Positions 52,673 through 61,639 of a stretch of 64,000 nt of DNA are shown here, in pieces. The first letter of the stretch is position 1, and every line of letters begins with the position of its first letter. The notes beneath the pieces are model-generated. The model was not told the origin of the DNA, did not search any database, and was given only the letters and a program-made list of their open reading frames with translations. Source of the DNA: Staphylococcus sp. IVB6240 (GTDB lineage: Bacteria > Bacillota > Bacilli > Staphylococcales > Staphylococcaceae); NCBI RefSeq assembly GCF_025558425.1, contig NZ_CP094718.1:1550001-1614000 (forward strand). Direction: 5' to 3'. A program made the position numbers and the translations under genes.

Positions 52673-52768
52673 ACAAAAACCCCTCTTTTCTTTTTATTTT
52701 AAACTGCTGTAGCTTACAATTACCCGAAAAACTAAATCTCATTACGTCTGAATGCGTTTCTCAGCGTC

Positions 52769-53077
52769 TTATTTGTACGCTTTTCCATAAATTGTTAGTG
52801 TTCTATTTAATCCATTATCATTTTGTACAGATTCAATATTGAAATCTAAATCTTTCCACTTGATACGTTGTTTTGAGGTTATCCCCTCTCTATATCTAAT
52901 AATGAATCTTACAGGGATTTCTGATGCTGTAAGTCCAGAACCCAAATACTCGTTTCCACGTATTGTTTTTATATCTGCCCATGGTTCAGCAATTACCTTT
53001 TCTTTGTAGCTGTTGGGCATTGGTCCACTACTTATCCTTTCAAGTATTTCTATTCTATTATTAAAATGATATGCCAT
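52769..53077 (-). CDS. phage head closure / head-tail adaptor protein
   Basis: 102 residues of the SPP1 gp16-like family: starts with FNNRIEILERISSG, then PWADIKTIRGNEYLGSGLTASEIPVRFIIRYR and a final WKDLDFNIESVQNDNGLNR (each read in parts). It closes the filled capsid and offers the tail-docking surface. In an element lacking tails it would be the interface with helper tails. Confidence 0.75.
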   Translation of the reverse strand: MAYHFNNRIEILERISSGPMPNSYKEKVIAEPWADIKTIRGNEYLGSGLTASEIPVRFIIRYREGITSKQRIKWKDLDFNIESVQNDNGLNRTLTIYGKAYK

Positions 53078-53090
53078 TGTTAACCTCCTA

Positions 53091-53338
53091 AAACGTGCAC
53101 ATGTGCACTATTTTTTCCACGTGGAAACATTTGAAATGCTTTGCAAATTTTGCAAACTTAAAATGAGTATTCTATAAATATAGAAAACCTAAATTCATGT
53201 ACGTGTATGAATTCGAAAAGCGTGTACGTCCTCGCATTTCTGCAATAGTTGTAGAAACTCAAATTGTAAGTTTTCTATAAATGTGGAAAACTAAAGTGTT
53301 CGACATCGAACGTTAGAGTTTCAAGCGAGCGCTCGCTT
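53091..53338. repeat. palindrome-rich non-coding gap between TerL and the head closure gene
   Basis: About 250 bases. Perfect dyads: GTGCACATGTGCAC (53095-53108), TTTCCACGTGGAAA (53114-53127) and AAGCGAGCGCTCGCTT (53323-53338, overlapping the TerL stop). Imperfect: TTCTATAAATATAGAA and TTTTCTATAAATGTGGAAAA, which share a core. No ORF is supported. A packaging, processing or regulatory role is possible. Confidence 0.6.
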
Positions 53339-54980
53339 ACATCGCTCTTAAAAACTGCTCATAATTATCAAACAACCCTACATACGCATCTAATAACGAT
53401 GCTGTACCATCAATACGGCGCTTCGGTGATTGATTCTTAACAGGAACGATATTACCGTTTCGGTCAGTTTCTACACCCGTATTAGTTAAGCACCACTTCA
53501 ATATAGGATTGTTATTATAATTAATTTTATGCTTCTCTAAATCAGCACCCATATTTTGCATTGGTAGACTTAATGTCTTTGCTCCTTGTGGTGTACGTAC
53601 CATTTTAAAGCCGTTAGCTTCCATCTCATCAACCCAGTACCGAGCTGAATAATTATCGTAATATATCCATAGTGGCGTGATGTCATATTCATTCAACATC
53701 TCTAAAAACCAATCTGTGATGTCGCTGTAATCAATTGTATTGCCTCTACACAAACGAAGTAATCCTTGTTCATACCATTTGTCATAAGGTATCTTATCTT
53801 CGTCTACACGCTTTCTGAGGTTATCCTCAGGCAACCAATACATCTGATGCACATAACGTATTTCTGTTTCAGGTTCTACAAATAACAATGTGGCGCAACT
53901 CAAATCGGTTGTGATACTTAAATCAGCACCACCTATCGCATAACTACCTGAGAAGTCACGTATATCAAAGGTATCTTCATTATTAATCGCCTCAAATGTG
54001 AGCCATGCGCTATGTGTAACTTCACGTATATTAAAATCTTTAGTTAAGATACCCGTTAAGTCATTTACATTGTTTTTAGCACGTGCAACTTTGCGTTCTA
54101 AGTCCTCTACCTTTTTTGATACACCTAAAGCAGGATTTGCCTTTTGCCAGCATTCAGGTATCTTATATTCAGCTTTATGATCTAACTCGTACATAATCGG
54201 TAAAAAGTTATCATCTTCAAATTTACCGTCAACCACGTTACAAGCATACTCATATAAGTCATCAAATATCGTACCTCTATGTGTTCCAGCCGTTGTAATC
54301 ATAATCAATAACGGTTGTGTACGTGCTGACTGAGATTGTTTCATTACTTCATATAAATTGCGGTCTTGAATAGAATGTAATTCGTCAATCACAACAAGAT
54401 GTGCATTCAATCCATCTAATGAATTTGAGTTTTTTCCTAATGACTGCATCTTGCTAAAGTTATGCGCAAAATATAAATCACTCTTACGCTTACGGATATT
54501 CTTGTTTAAATCAGGACTCTGTACAATCATCTCATGTGCTTGATCGAATAAGATATTAGCTTGGTCACGTTTCGATGCAACTGAGTAAACTTCTGAGCCA
54601 CTTTCTCCGTCGGCAATCATCATATATAATGCAATCGCACTTAACATTGTTGTTTTACCATTCTTACGACCTACAAAGAAAAAAGATTCAGTATAACGTC
54701 GGTAACCTGTTTCCTTATCTACAAACCCAAATAGCGCCGAAATATAGGCTTTTTGAAACAAATCTAACTTTAGGGGCTTACCCGCCAGCTCACCTTTAGA
54801 ATGACGGCAGAAACGCTCTATAAAAGCGATAGGGCGTTCTGCTTTAGATTCATCATAAATGTATTTGTCGTGATGCTCCATGTCATCTAAGAGCTTCTTA
54901 TATTGTTTACGTACACGTTTTGAAGCTACAATATCGCCACTTTCAATTTTTTGGTAATACTGTTTAATGTAGTTAGCCAT
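53337..54980 (-). CDS. terL: phage terminase large subunit
   Basis: DNA-packaging motor of 547 residues, P27/HK97-type. The Walker A variant is FFVGRKNGKTTMLSAIALYM (near residues 101-120), Walker B LVVIDELHS. The C-terminal RNase H-like nuclease begins with GGADLSITTDLS, giving the first metal Asp. The coding frame appears intact. It overlaps the TerS stop by 8 nt. Together with TerS and HNH it should package the island's own DNA. Confidence 0.92.
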   Translation of the reverse strand: MANYIKQYYQKIESGDIVASKRVRKQYKKLLDDMEHHDKYIYDESKAERPIAFIERFCRHSKGELAGKPLKLDLFQKAYISALFGFVDKETGYRRYTESFFFVGRKNGKTTMLSAIALYMMIADGESGSEVYSVASKRDQANILFDQAHEMIVQSPDLNKNIRKRKSDLYFAHNFSKMQSLGKNSNSLDGLNAHLVVIDELHSIQDRNLYEVMKQSQSARTQPLLIMITTAGTHRGTIFDDLYEYACNVVDGKFEDDNFLPIMYELDHKAEYKIPECWQKANPALGVSKKVEDLERKVARAKNNVNDLTGILTKDFNIREVTHSAWLTFEAINNEDTFDIRDFSGSYAIGGADLSITTDLSCATLLFVEPETEIRYVHQMYWLPEDNLRKRVDEDKIPYDKWYEQGLLRLCRGNTIDYSDITDWFLEMLNEYDITPLWIYYDNYSARYWVDEMEANGFKMVRTPQGAKTLSLPMQNMGADLEKHKINYNNNPILKWCLTNTGVETDRNGNIVPVKNQSPKRRIDGTASLLDAYVGLFDNYEQFLRAM

Positions 54981-55293
54981 TCGTCACAAAGTCCATAAAC
55001 GCATCTGATTTTTCTACTCGTTGAGGCAGGAACGACAATAGTTGCTTATAAGTGGCGTTATACTTTGTTACAGTTGTATTGTATGACTTCATAGCTGGGT
55101 TCTCTTTAAGGTATGATTGTTCACCTTGTGTAAATACGTATATTGCACCATGCTCACGTACAGTGCGTTTTAATTCGTCCAGTGTTTCTTTCATAAATGT
55201 TAGCTCTTCTAACAAATCGTAAGCTATATGTTTGTTTTCTATATCATTTTTATCAATGTATGTTTTAAGTTTTTCCAAATTGATATATTTCAT
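54973..55293 (-). CDS. terS: phage terminase small subunit, P27 family
   Basis: 106 residues from ATG 55293, 9 nt after GGAG; a TTG or ATG slightly upstream has poorer spacing. Features of the P27 family: central KRTVREHGAIYVFTQGEQSY and KENPAMKSYNTTVTKYNATY, then a helical end. It selects the DNA to be packaged, so its specificity decides island versus helper packaging. It lies between the cos-like gap and terL. Confidence 0.85.
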   Translation of the reverse strand: MKYINLEKLKTYIDKNDIENKHIAYDLLEELTFMKETLDELKRTVREHGAIYVFTQGEQSYLKENPAMKSYNTTVTKYNATYKQLLSFLPQRVEKSDAFMDFVTNG

Positions 55294-55308
55294 TTTCATA
55301 TTCTCCAA

Positions 55309-55427
55309 TCTTGATTTTTAGGTACCCCTAAATATTGAAAATATTGGGTGGAGGAAAAGAAAACTCCCTGCACCGTTTCCCAGACACTCTTTTACCTCCG
55401 AAATTATAGGGGGGGTACTTAATTAAT
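55309..55427. other. candidate cos packaging site between HNH and TerS genes
   Basis: 119 non-coding bases in the same position as cos in HK97-type and staphylococcal cos phages with an HNH nuclease. It contains a G7/C7 run (55404-55412 zone, GGGGGGGTAC), the inverted pair AATATT/AATATT near 55331-55346, and a second GGTACC/CCCC block. It also carries the TerS SD. The assignment is by position and composition. Confidence 0.5.
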
Positions 55428-55718
55428 TTATACTTTTATTATATTTCCGTCTTTATCGAATTGTAATCCTTCCCCAATTGCTGGTGTCCCGAAATGTTCC
55501 TGATTATGGCACGTCTGACACAATGCTTCCAAATGGTCGTGGTTCAATGATACAAATGGATTCTTATAATTCTCAGCATTCAAATGTATTTTATGATGAC
55601 AAATAGACGCTAACCCACCGCAACGCTCACATATATAGTGCTGTTTCGACATATAACTATCTCTGCACTTAACCCATTCACTACTTTTATAAAACGAATG
55701 TGGAATACTTCTAACCAT
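55428..55718 (-). CDS. HNH endonuclease of the packaging module
   Basis: 96 residues. Zinc and catalytic motifs: CERCGGLASICHHKIHLNAEN with the HH pair, LNHDHLEALCQTCHNQEH with the N and H. Such HNH proteins are needed with terminase for cos cleavage in HK97-type phages. ATG 55718 is preferred over the GTG at 55727. It overlaps the connector gene by 8 nt. Confidence 0.88.
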   Translation of the reverse strand: MVRSIPHSFYKSSEWVKCRDSYMSKQHYICERCGGLASICHHKIHLNAENYKNPFVSLNHDHLEALCQTCHNQEHFGTPAIGEGLQFDKDGNIIKV

Positions 55719-55992
55719 TATACTCACGTCCTAACGCTGTCAAAGATACCAATAGTCCATCTATTGTACGTTTTAATCGCTCACTGTCTTGTGTATGTGG
55801 GTCAAACCACAATTGCAATATAAACTTAGCTGTTGTTTGTGCAAGTGGTTCTACTGGTTCATCTAACCAATCTCTGCCTGTGGTTAGATATAAGTAGTTA
55901 GGAATAGTTTCGATTAATGGAGTGATGATGTCGTCGTTGAAATCCCCATCTATCCTTAATGCGTTACGTGCATCTTCTATTGATATAATCAT
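55711..55992 (-). CDS. gp6-like head-tail connector
   Basis: 93 residues with the family opening ISIEDARNALRIDGDFNDD, then IPNYLYLTTGRDW and a final amphipathic helix. It binds below the portal as the first connector ring. Usually it directly follows the capsid gene, as here (57 nt). Confidence 0.8.
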   Translation of the reverse strand: MIISIEDARNALRIDGDFNDDIITPLIETIPNYLYLTTGRDWLDEPVEPLAQTTAKFILQLWFDPHTQDSERLKRTIDGLLVSLTALGREYNG

Positions 55993-56049
55993 TGTTTCAC
56001 TTCCTTATGAAAAAGGACACCAGCTATTAACTGATGCCCTAGTTATTTA

Positions 56050-57279
56050 TTACGCTCCTACATCAGATGAAGCACTTGTTAACTTAACGAAAGCATCATC
56101 AACTAAAACGCGTGTATCTGCGACCGCCATTGCTCGATAGTCAATCAAGCCTGAACGGAATGAAGACTCACGAGAAGATTCAAGCATAATGCCTTGCGGT
56201 AAGTTGTAACCGAGATAGTTAAAGTCTCCTAATAGAATTGTGCCGTCTTCGATATTGTCATCAATAATGACTGGCTTACCGAAGATATAACCAACATTCT
56301 CACGTTGCGCATCTTGTACAAAGATAGGACGTTTATTACCATCTTCAACGCCATACACTGTGTTATATAACGTTGCATTGCTCATAGCGAATTTTGCATT
56401 TTGTGCATAACCACGTTTTAACATTCCCAACGCTTTTGTGAAATCAGTATATTTTCCTGTAAGCTCTAAGCTGTTTTCATCATTCCATGTGATACCTGTC
56501 AATATACCTTGACCTTGATTGTTACCCGTACCATTAATCAATGCGTATTCGATCGCTTCTACAACGCAGTTAGTCAATTCTTCAACAAGATATGATTCAA
56601 ATGCTGAAATACTCATCGTTTTAGCTTTCACTGAGATACTAAAGATTTTAATAATCTCATTCGCTTCAAAAGATACCGCTGTTGTAACTACTTTGTCTGC
56701 CTCTACTTTAGCCCCCTCAGTATGCCATTCGGCGCGCTCTTGTGGCGTACTAATTGGGATACGGATTTTTGTAGGCATATTGAATGAACGTACATTTGCA
56801 AGTAAGCCACCTTGTGTACGCGCACGACGAATCACTTCGTTTAATGTTTGTTCTGGTATGACTGCTGATGCATTTGAAGATGAAGTAAATTCATCTGCGC
56901 GGTGTTCTGATTTTTGAATATCCATAGCGTGATTGAATGAACGTTGTTCCACATCTGATAATTCTTGTCCTAACATTTTCTTAAAGAATGCTGATCGGTA
57001 TTCTTCTGTACCGAATACATTATTATTTTGAACTTCATTATTTTGTTTAAATTGTTGTCCTGTAATAGGGTTATATGAACGATTTTCCACTTGTTCTTGC
57101 TCCTTTTCTTTAATGTTTTCTTTAGCTTGATTTAAGCCTTCAATTTCAATATTTAACTTTGTCACGTCTGCTTCTGGGTCATTTTCGATTGTGCCTCTAA
57201 TTTCACCAGCCCGTGTTTCAATATCTTCAAGTGACGCATTACGATAATGATTAAATGCTTCTTGTACTGTATTAAACAT
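56050..57279 (-). CDS. HK97-fold major capsid protein
   Basis: 409 residues. The first ~100 residues form a helical, charged delta domain (LEDIETRAGEIRGTIEND; LNIEIEGLNQAKENIKEKEQ) that acts as internal scaffold and is removed by the protease. The mature part includes EQTLNEVIRRARTQGGLLANV, PISTPQERAEWHTEGAKV and VEAIEYALINGTGNNQGQGIL. Forms the island's own procapsid; its size class cannot be read from sequence. Confidence 0.9.
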   Translation of the reverse strand: MFNTVQEAFNHYRNASLEDIETRAGEIRGTIENDPEADVTKLNIEIEGLNQAKENIKEKEQEQVENRSYNPITGQQFKQNNEVQNNNVFGTEEYRSAFFKKMLGQELSDVEQRSFNHAMDIQKSEHRADEFTSSSNASAVIPEQTLNEVIRRARTQGGLLANVRSFNMPTKIRIPISTPQERAEWHTEGAKVEADKVVTTAVSFEANEIIKIFSISVKAKTMSISAFESYLVEELTNCVVEAIEYALINGTGNNQGQGILTGITWNDENSLELTGKYTDFTKALGMLKRGYAQNAKFAMSNATLYNTVYGVEDGNKRPIFVQDAQRENVGYIFGKPVIIDDNIEDGTILLGDFNYLGYNLPQGIMLESSRESSFRSGLIDYRAMAVADTRVLVDDAFVKLTSASSDVGA

Positions 57280-57280
57280 T

Positions 57281-57847
57281 TTATTTTAACTCCTTTGATT
57301 GTAATTTGTTCAAACCGATTAAGGCTTGTTGTCTTGCTTTGTGTTTAAGTTCAGCTTCCTGAATTTGTTGTCGTGCTTCTACGCTTGCTTCTGCATATGC
57401 AGGATAATTCACAACACTAAACTCAAGCACCTTATCAATTTTAGTTATAGTACGTGTGCGTGTATTCACATCATATTGACTACCGTCAGATACTGTGAAA
57501 CCAAAACTCATACCTGAGAGGTCGCCCCGTTTTACTGCCGTATAAACAGAGCGGGCTTCTTCCGTATCTGGTAAGGTCGCGCGGAAATGCATACCAATAT
57601 CATCAGTCCATATATCCATCGTCTTAGGTGATTTCGCTAGTGGTATACGGTTCACATCATGTGACACTAAAAGTCGTGTATCGTTGAGCTTCAAGCCATC
57701 TAACGCATTACGTTTAATGATTTCGGTATATGATCCTGTAGGCGTAGTAATCTGCGTTGGTTTATTAAATACAATTGCTGTTCCCTCAAGTACCATTTCG
57801 TTACTTTGGGAATCTGTTTGTATTTCTGCACTTCTAATTTCCTTCAT
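57281..57847 (-). CDS. HK97-family prohead protease
   Basis: 188 residues. GTAIVFNKPTQI, LLVSHDVNRIPLAKS with the catalytic His, and RGDLSGMSFGFTV with the catalytic Ser mark the U35 serine protease family. It trims the capsid delta domain during maturation. It overlaps portal by 14 nt and abuts the capsid gene. Confidence 0.88.
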   Translation of the reverse strand: MKEIRSAEIQTDSQSNEMVLEGTAIVFNKPTQITTPTGSYTEIIKRNALDGLKLNDTRLLVSHDVNRIPLAKSPKTMDIWTDDIGMHFRATLPDTEEARSVYTAVKRGDLSGMSFGFTVSDGSQYDVNTRTRTITKIDKVLEFSVVNYPAYAEASVEARQQIQEAELKHKARQQALIGLNKLQSKELK

Positions 57848-59078
57848 CTGCCTTAACCTCCTTATCTGCCATTTGATAATTCTTTGCTAATGTTTTTTCA
57901 ATATAGTTCAAACTTTGTATGCGTTCATCTCCATCTTCAACATGAGGCAAGTTCATTAAGTCACGTGCTTCATTAATGGTCAATAAGCCGAGTGGCAACA
58001 ATTCTTTGATAATCGTTGATTTCGATTGATTGCTTGCATACTGTAATTTTGATGATTCATATATAATGCGATTGCTAAAAGACTGTTCACGTTCAGTAAA
58101 AATCTTTTCGGTAAGCTCTGAGGATAACTGAATAGCGAAAGGTTCAATGACTGATTCAAAGAACGCTTGCCATGTGTTCTCATCATAACTACCTGTCACA
58201 ATAGCTTCATTGATTCCTAAATACTCATATATCTTTTGTTTAATCACTTTTATTTGGGACGTATCCACCTGAACATCTGATATATTTAATTGCTGGTAAT
58301 CCATCGACGTATCTAATGGAACAACTCCGCCATTATTTGCCATTGATAAATAATTGTTTGTAAATTCTTCTTTTGCTTCTTTTAACTTACTAGGACTCAA
58401 TGCCTGATTGTATTTCAGAATACCTCTGATTTGAGCAGAATTCTTAATTGCCTCAGTCATACCATCATTTTGTGTGTGCGCAAGTTGTAACGTATTCATG
58501 ATTGCATCGTTGTTATCACCGAGTAATTCATTAGAGTTAAAGTGACGACGCAACACGGCTATTTCTGATAAATGAAAATGGACAACTTCACCATCGTTGA
58601 ACAAAAATTTTAGGTACATTTCACCTACACCATCAACCACATATTCAACACTACTTGGTGTTAACGGATATAAGTTTTTCAAGTTGCCTTTATTGTCCTT
58701 TTGTACAAGGATAAATGCGTTATTGAACAAGTAGTATTGTGTGGCCACTTTATATAAAAAGTCATAACCACTCATATACGGATTGGGTCTATTTTGTAAG
58801 ATTCTGTTAATTTTATAGTTATTAAAATCTTTCGTATTGTTTACATGCTTGCCTGATAACTTCGCAATATGGCGTGCAATGGTATCTACTGCACTACGAT
58901 ATATGTCGTTTGAATATGCATCACCTGAAAATTGAGATAATGACTTAAAGCCACCTGTGAGCATTTCAAACTGTTGTGCAGTGGTACGCTCAATAGTTTC
59001 AAGTCCTAACATCTTATTTAACCACTTCGGCACATCTTCACCTTCTTTACAGAATATTTGTTCGTCAAATAAGTACAT
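57834..59078 (-). CDS. phage portal protein
   Basis: 414 residues, HK97-type portal ring. FSGDAYSNDIYRSAVDTIARHIAKL opens the domain (in parts), followed by YNHALSPSKL-like NQALSPSKLKEAKEEFTNNY and YLGINEAIVTGSYDE, FIEPF-like VIEPFAIQLSSELTEKIF. No clear SD stands before ATG 59078; a GTG about 17 codons in has a better leader, so the true start is uncertain. Confidence 0.86.
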   Translation of the reverse strand: MYLFDEQIFCKEGEDVPKWLNKMLGLETIERTTAQQFEMLTGGFKSLSQFSGDAYSNDIYRSAVDTIARHIAKLSGKHVNNTKDFNNYKINRILQNRPNPYMSGYDFLYKVATQYYLFNNAFILVQKDNKGNLKNLYPLTPSSVEYVVDGVGEMYLKFLFNDGEVVHFHLSEIAVLRRHFNSNELLGDNNDAIMNTLQLAHTQNDGMTEAIKNSAQIRGILKYNQALSPSKLKEAKEEFTNNYLSMANNGGVVPLDTSMDYQQLNISDVQVDTSQIKVIKQKIYEYLGINEAIVTGSYDENTWQAFFESVIEPFAIQLSSELTEKIFTEREQSFSNRIIYESSKLQYASNQSKSTIIKELLPLGLLTINEARDLMNLPHVEDGDERIQSLNYIEKTLAKNYQMADKEVKADEGN

Positions 59079-59125
59079 ACGTTCGATTTATACATCTAAA
59101 TTATACCACACTAGGGTATATAAAG

Positions 59126-59458
59126 CTAGTTGTGGTAAGGGTTTACGTATTTAACTTCTAATTCTTTAATACTTTTTTCACTTGCATTAAAATGCCAATT
59201 TAGACGAGTTTCATCTTTAACTTTGAATCCAGCTTTTAACATTGCGCCTTTAAACTGACCATTTGTGATGTAACTACCCTCAAAAGTGCCTGACAACGCA
59301 TCGCTATATTTACGTTCAAATACGTGCTTTAATCCATATGAGGAACGTCTTACGTTAAACGATTTAATTTTATTGATTGAGTAACAAAATTCGAGTAATG
59401 CGTTTTTCTTTATCTCATTTAATTCTTCAAAGTGTTCTGGTTTATTAATATTAGTCAT
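59126..59458 (-). CDS. SaPI-type pathogenicity island hypothetical protein
   Basis: 110 residues. Phrases FEELNEIKKNALLEFCYSIN, RRSSYGLKHVFERK and YITNGQFKGAMLKAGFKVKD match, from memory, a small ORF family common in S. aureus pathogenicity islands next to the replication module. No function is known. GGAGAATTAAA precedes the ATG. Its first 33 codons are duplicated at 59784-59881. Confidence 0.72.
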   Translation of the reverse strand: MTNINKPEHFEELNEIKKNALLEFCYSINKIKSFNVRRSSYGLKHVFERKYSDALSGTFEGSYITNGQFKGAMLKAGFKVKDETRLNWHFNASEKSIKELEVKYVNPYHN

Positions 59459-60190
59459 TTTAATTCTCCATTCTATTTATATTTGTGTGTAGGGAGTGTA
59501 GGAATAAAAGTTACTACATTTGCCAAAAGTTGCTACATAATCGTTCAAAACATTGCTACAAAAGGAGTTTTGAGTAATTAAACAATTTTATAAACCTACT
59601 ACATAAGTTACTTCATTTATAAAAAGTTGCTACATAAGTTACTACCTTATATGAATTTCTACTACATTTATCAATATGTAGCTACATAAGTTACTACTAA
59701 AAAAGCGATAATAAAGGTGTTTAACGCGCTTTGTAGTAATTTTTCTGATATGTAGTAACTTTTCCATCTACTCCCCGTACACAGATTTAATTTTATTGAT
59801 TGAGTAACAAAATTCGAGTAATGCGTTTTTCTTTATCTCATTTAATTCTTCAAAGTGTTCTGGTTTATTAATATTAGTCATTTTAATTCTCCATTCTATT
59901 TATATTTGTGTGTAGGGAGTGTAGGAATAAAAGTTACTACATTTGCCAAAAGTTGCTACATAATCGTTCAAAACATTGCTACAAAAGGAGTTTTGAGTAA
60001 TTAAACAATTTTATAAACCTACTACATAAGTTACTTCATTTATAAAAAGTTGCTACATAAGTTACTACCTTATATGAATTTCTACTACATTTATCAATAT
60101 GTAGCTACATAAGTTACTACTAAAAAAGCGATAATAAAGGTGTTTAACGCGCTTTGTAGTAATTTTTCTGATATGTAGTAACTTTTCCAT
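59459..60190. other. candidate replication origin with iterons, duplicated
   Basis: About 730 bases without a full gene. In each copy the core GTTRCTACATAA recurs at least six times: 59508-59520, 59527-59540, 59595-59619 (double), 59624-59649 (double), 59659-59670 and 59677-59697 (double). Inverted forms TTGTAGTAA and TGTAGTAACTT lie near 59731 and 59751. SaPI origins lie beside the rep gene and consist of short iterons with AT-rich DNA, which fits this place directly after the helicase gene. Confidence 0.65.
59768..59881 (-). pseudogene. chimeric mini-ORF made by the tandem duplication
   Basis: 37 codons. The first 33 (MTNINKPEHFEELNEIKKNA onward to NKIKS) equal the start of the 59126-59458 gene; the last four (VYGE) and the stop equal the end of the helicase gene. 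It keeps the SD and start of the real gene, so it may be translated, but it is a by-product of the duplication. Confidence 0.8.
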
Positions 60191-61639
60191 CTACTCCCCG
60201 TACACAGATTTAATTTTTTTATACAGGTTGCTACCTTTTCTAGGTTTAATAACGTTTGTTTTGTCACTGTACTTGTCATCAGTATCATATGGCGCCACAT
60301 CATAAAGAACTTTACTTTTTTTGTGATAAAAATCTATACCATAACCTTTATAAGGTGATCTAACACGTTCCACTGTGTACCCTAATCTGATTAATTCTTT
60401 AGTTAAATTATGAACCTTCATCACTTCATAACCATAACGCTTAGCCCATTGGCGATAAATTTCATACGCGACTTCTCTCGCCCTGCCATCTACGGGGTGA
60501 ATAGGTCTTTCGCCTTCCATGTCCAAAAAGTGGCGCACAGGTTCATTTTCATATTTGTAGCTCTGAATTAAATCATTACTTTCATTAACTTTAGTAAAGT
60601 CACCTGTTTCTAGCAATTCGGGCAAATGTTCCAAACACTTATTTAATAATGCAGACATAACATCGGGATTATTTAACTTCTTATTGAGCCCTAACTCTTT
60701 AGGATAATGTCCATCGCCAAATGTGCGATTCATTGGGACAATAACCATTCTGCGATAAAATCCATCTGTTTTATCACTAGCCTGTGGTATATTATTGCCT
60801 GCAAAAAGAAGTTTGTTATGCGGGGTGAAATCAAAATCTTGTTTACCTTTAGGATTAACATTAATTCGATTCCCTGTGGCAATTGATTTATAGTTCCCTG
60901 TGTCCTTGATGTATGTGTTATCCATGTCATCATCAATATTAACCATTTTGCCCATTAGTCGTGCTGGTTTAAATTCGTGACTCAAATCTTTAAATTTAAG
61001 AGATGTCGTGTTCCTTTTACCGATGAAATCTTGAATTAATTGAAGTATCGTTGATTTACCGTTACTTCCATTTTTAGTTTTAACTCCTGCACTATAAAAG
61101 AAAATAGTTTTCCCAATAAAGTTTTCTTTATACAAACAATACGCTATAATTTGATATATAAGTTTTTCAATTTGGGCATCTTCATCTGATATGCTCTTAA
61201 TAAAATCCTCAAGTTTTTTACTTCTTTTACTTCGGTCAAAAGTCACATCAATTTTCGACGTCGAAATATGGTTAGCCGAATGCTTATGAAGTTGATGTGT
61301 CTTTAGATCCAAAACGCCATTGTTAAGCACTAATTTATGTGGCTCTAATTCTTCATCTTTAAATTTAATCGACATCGCTTTAATTTTGTAAAACACTTCA
61401 CGATTCTGATGCTCTTTAATATTTGGCATTTCCAAATAAGTCATTTGCCTAATTGTTTCCTCGTCTAAATGCTGGTAAAATTCACCGTTAAAAAAATGAA
61501 TATTTTCATCTATCATAATCATATTGTATTTTCTAGCTAACATCTCACTGAACTTCGTGTGATTGAATTTGTCGTCATATTCAATTTCTTCATTGTATTT
61601 CTCTAGTAAATGGTCGTCGATGTTACTGATTTTATCCAT
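60191..61639 (-). CDS. rep: replication helicase, phage P4/D5-type (SF3)
   Basis: 482 residues. The SF3 helicase core carries KTKNGSNGKSTILQLIQDF (Walker A), then MGKMVNIDDDMDN (Walker B) and DFTPHNKLLFAGNNIPQ (motif C). The C-terminal DNA-binding part is NLTKELIRLGYTVERVRSPY. In SaPIs the equivalent Rep binds origin iterons and unwinds DNA. It overlaps the primase gene by 8 nt and ends inside the duplicated region. Gene symbol by role. Confidence 0.86.
   Translation of the reverse strand: MDKISNIDDHLLEKYNEEIEYDDKFNHTKFSEMLARKYNMIMIDENIHFFNGEFYQHLDEETIRQMTYLEMPNIKEHQNREVFYKIKAMSIKFKDEELEPHKLVLNNGVLDLKTHQLHKHSANHISTSKIDVTFDRSKRSKKLEDFIKSISDEDAQIEKLIYQIIAYCLYKENFIGKTIFFYSAGVKTKNGSNGKSTILQLIQDFIGKRNTTSLKFKDLSHEFKPARLMGKMVNIDDDMDNTYIKDTGNYKSIATGNRINVNPKGKQDFDFTPHNKLLFAGNNIPQASDKTDGFYRRMVIVPMNRTFGDGHYPKELGLNKKLNNPDVMSALLNKCLEHLPELLETGDFTKVNESNDLIQSYKYENEPVRHFLDMEGERPIHPVDGRAREVAYEIYRQWAKRYGYEVMKVHNLTKELIRLGYTVERVRSPYKGYGIDFYHKKSKVLYDVAPYDTDDKYSDKTNVIKPRKGSNLYKKIKSVYGE

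Larger units (their letters stand above)
59361..60217. repeat. perfect 423-bp tandem duplication
   Basis: 59361-59783 is repeated base for base at 59784-60206. An 11-nt third start (GATTTAATTTT, 60207-60217) continues into the helicase gene. The 11-nt word occurs in both parental genes (it encodes Lys-Ile-Lys-Ser in each), so recombination between the two words would create exactly this structure. No mismatch was found between copies. Confidence 0.92.

Noticed and set aside
59500..60190. CRISPR-like regular repeats
   Set aside because: Units are 10-13 bp with irregular spacing and inverted forms, without uniform spacers or cas genes. Iterons explain them better.
60094..60303. 69-codon ORF overlapping the helicase end
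   Set aside because: It lies antiparallel-free in another frame of the helicase gene and crosses the duplication; composition is not protein-like.
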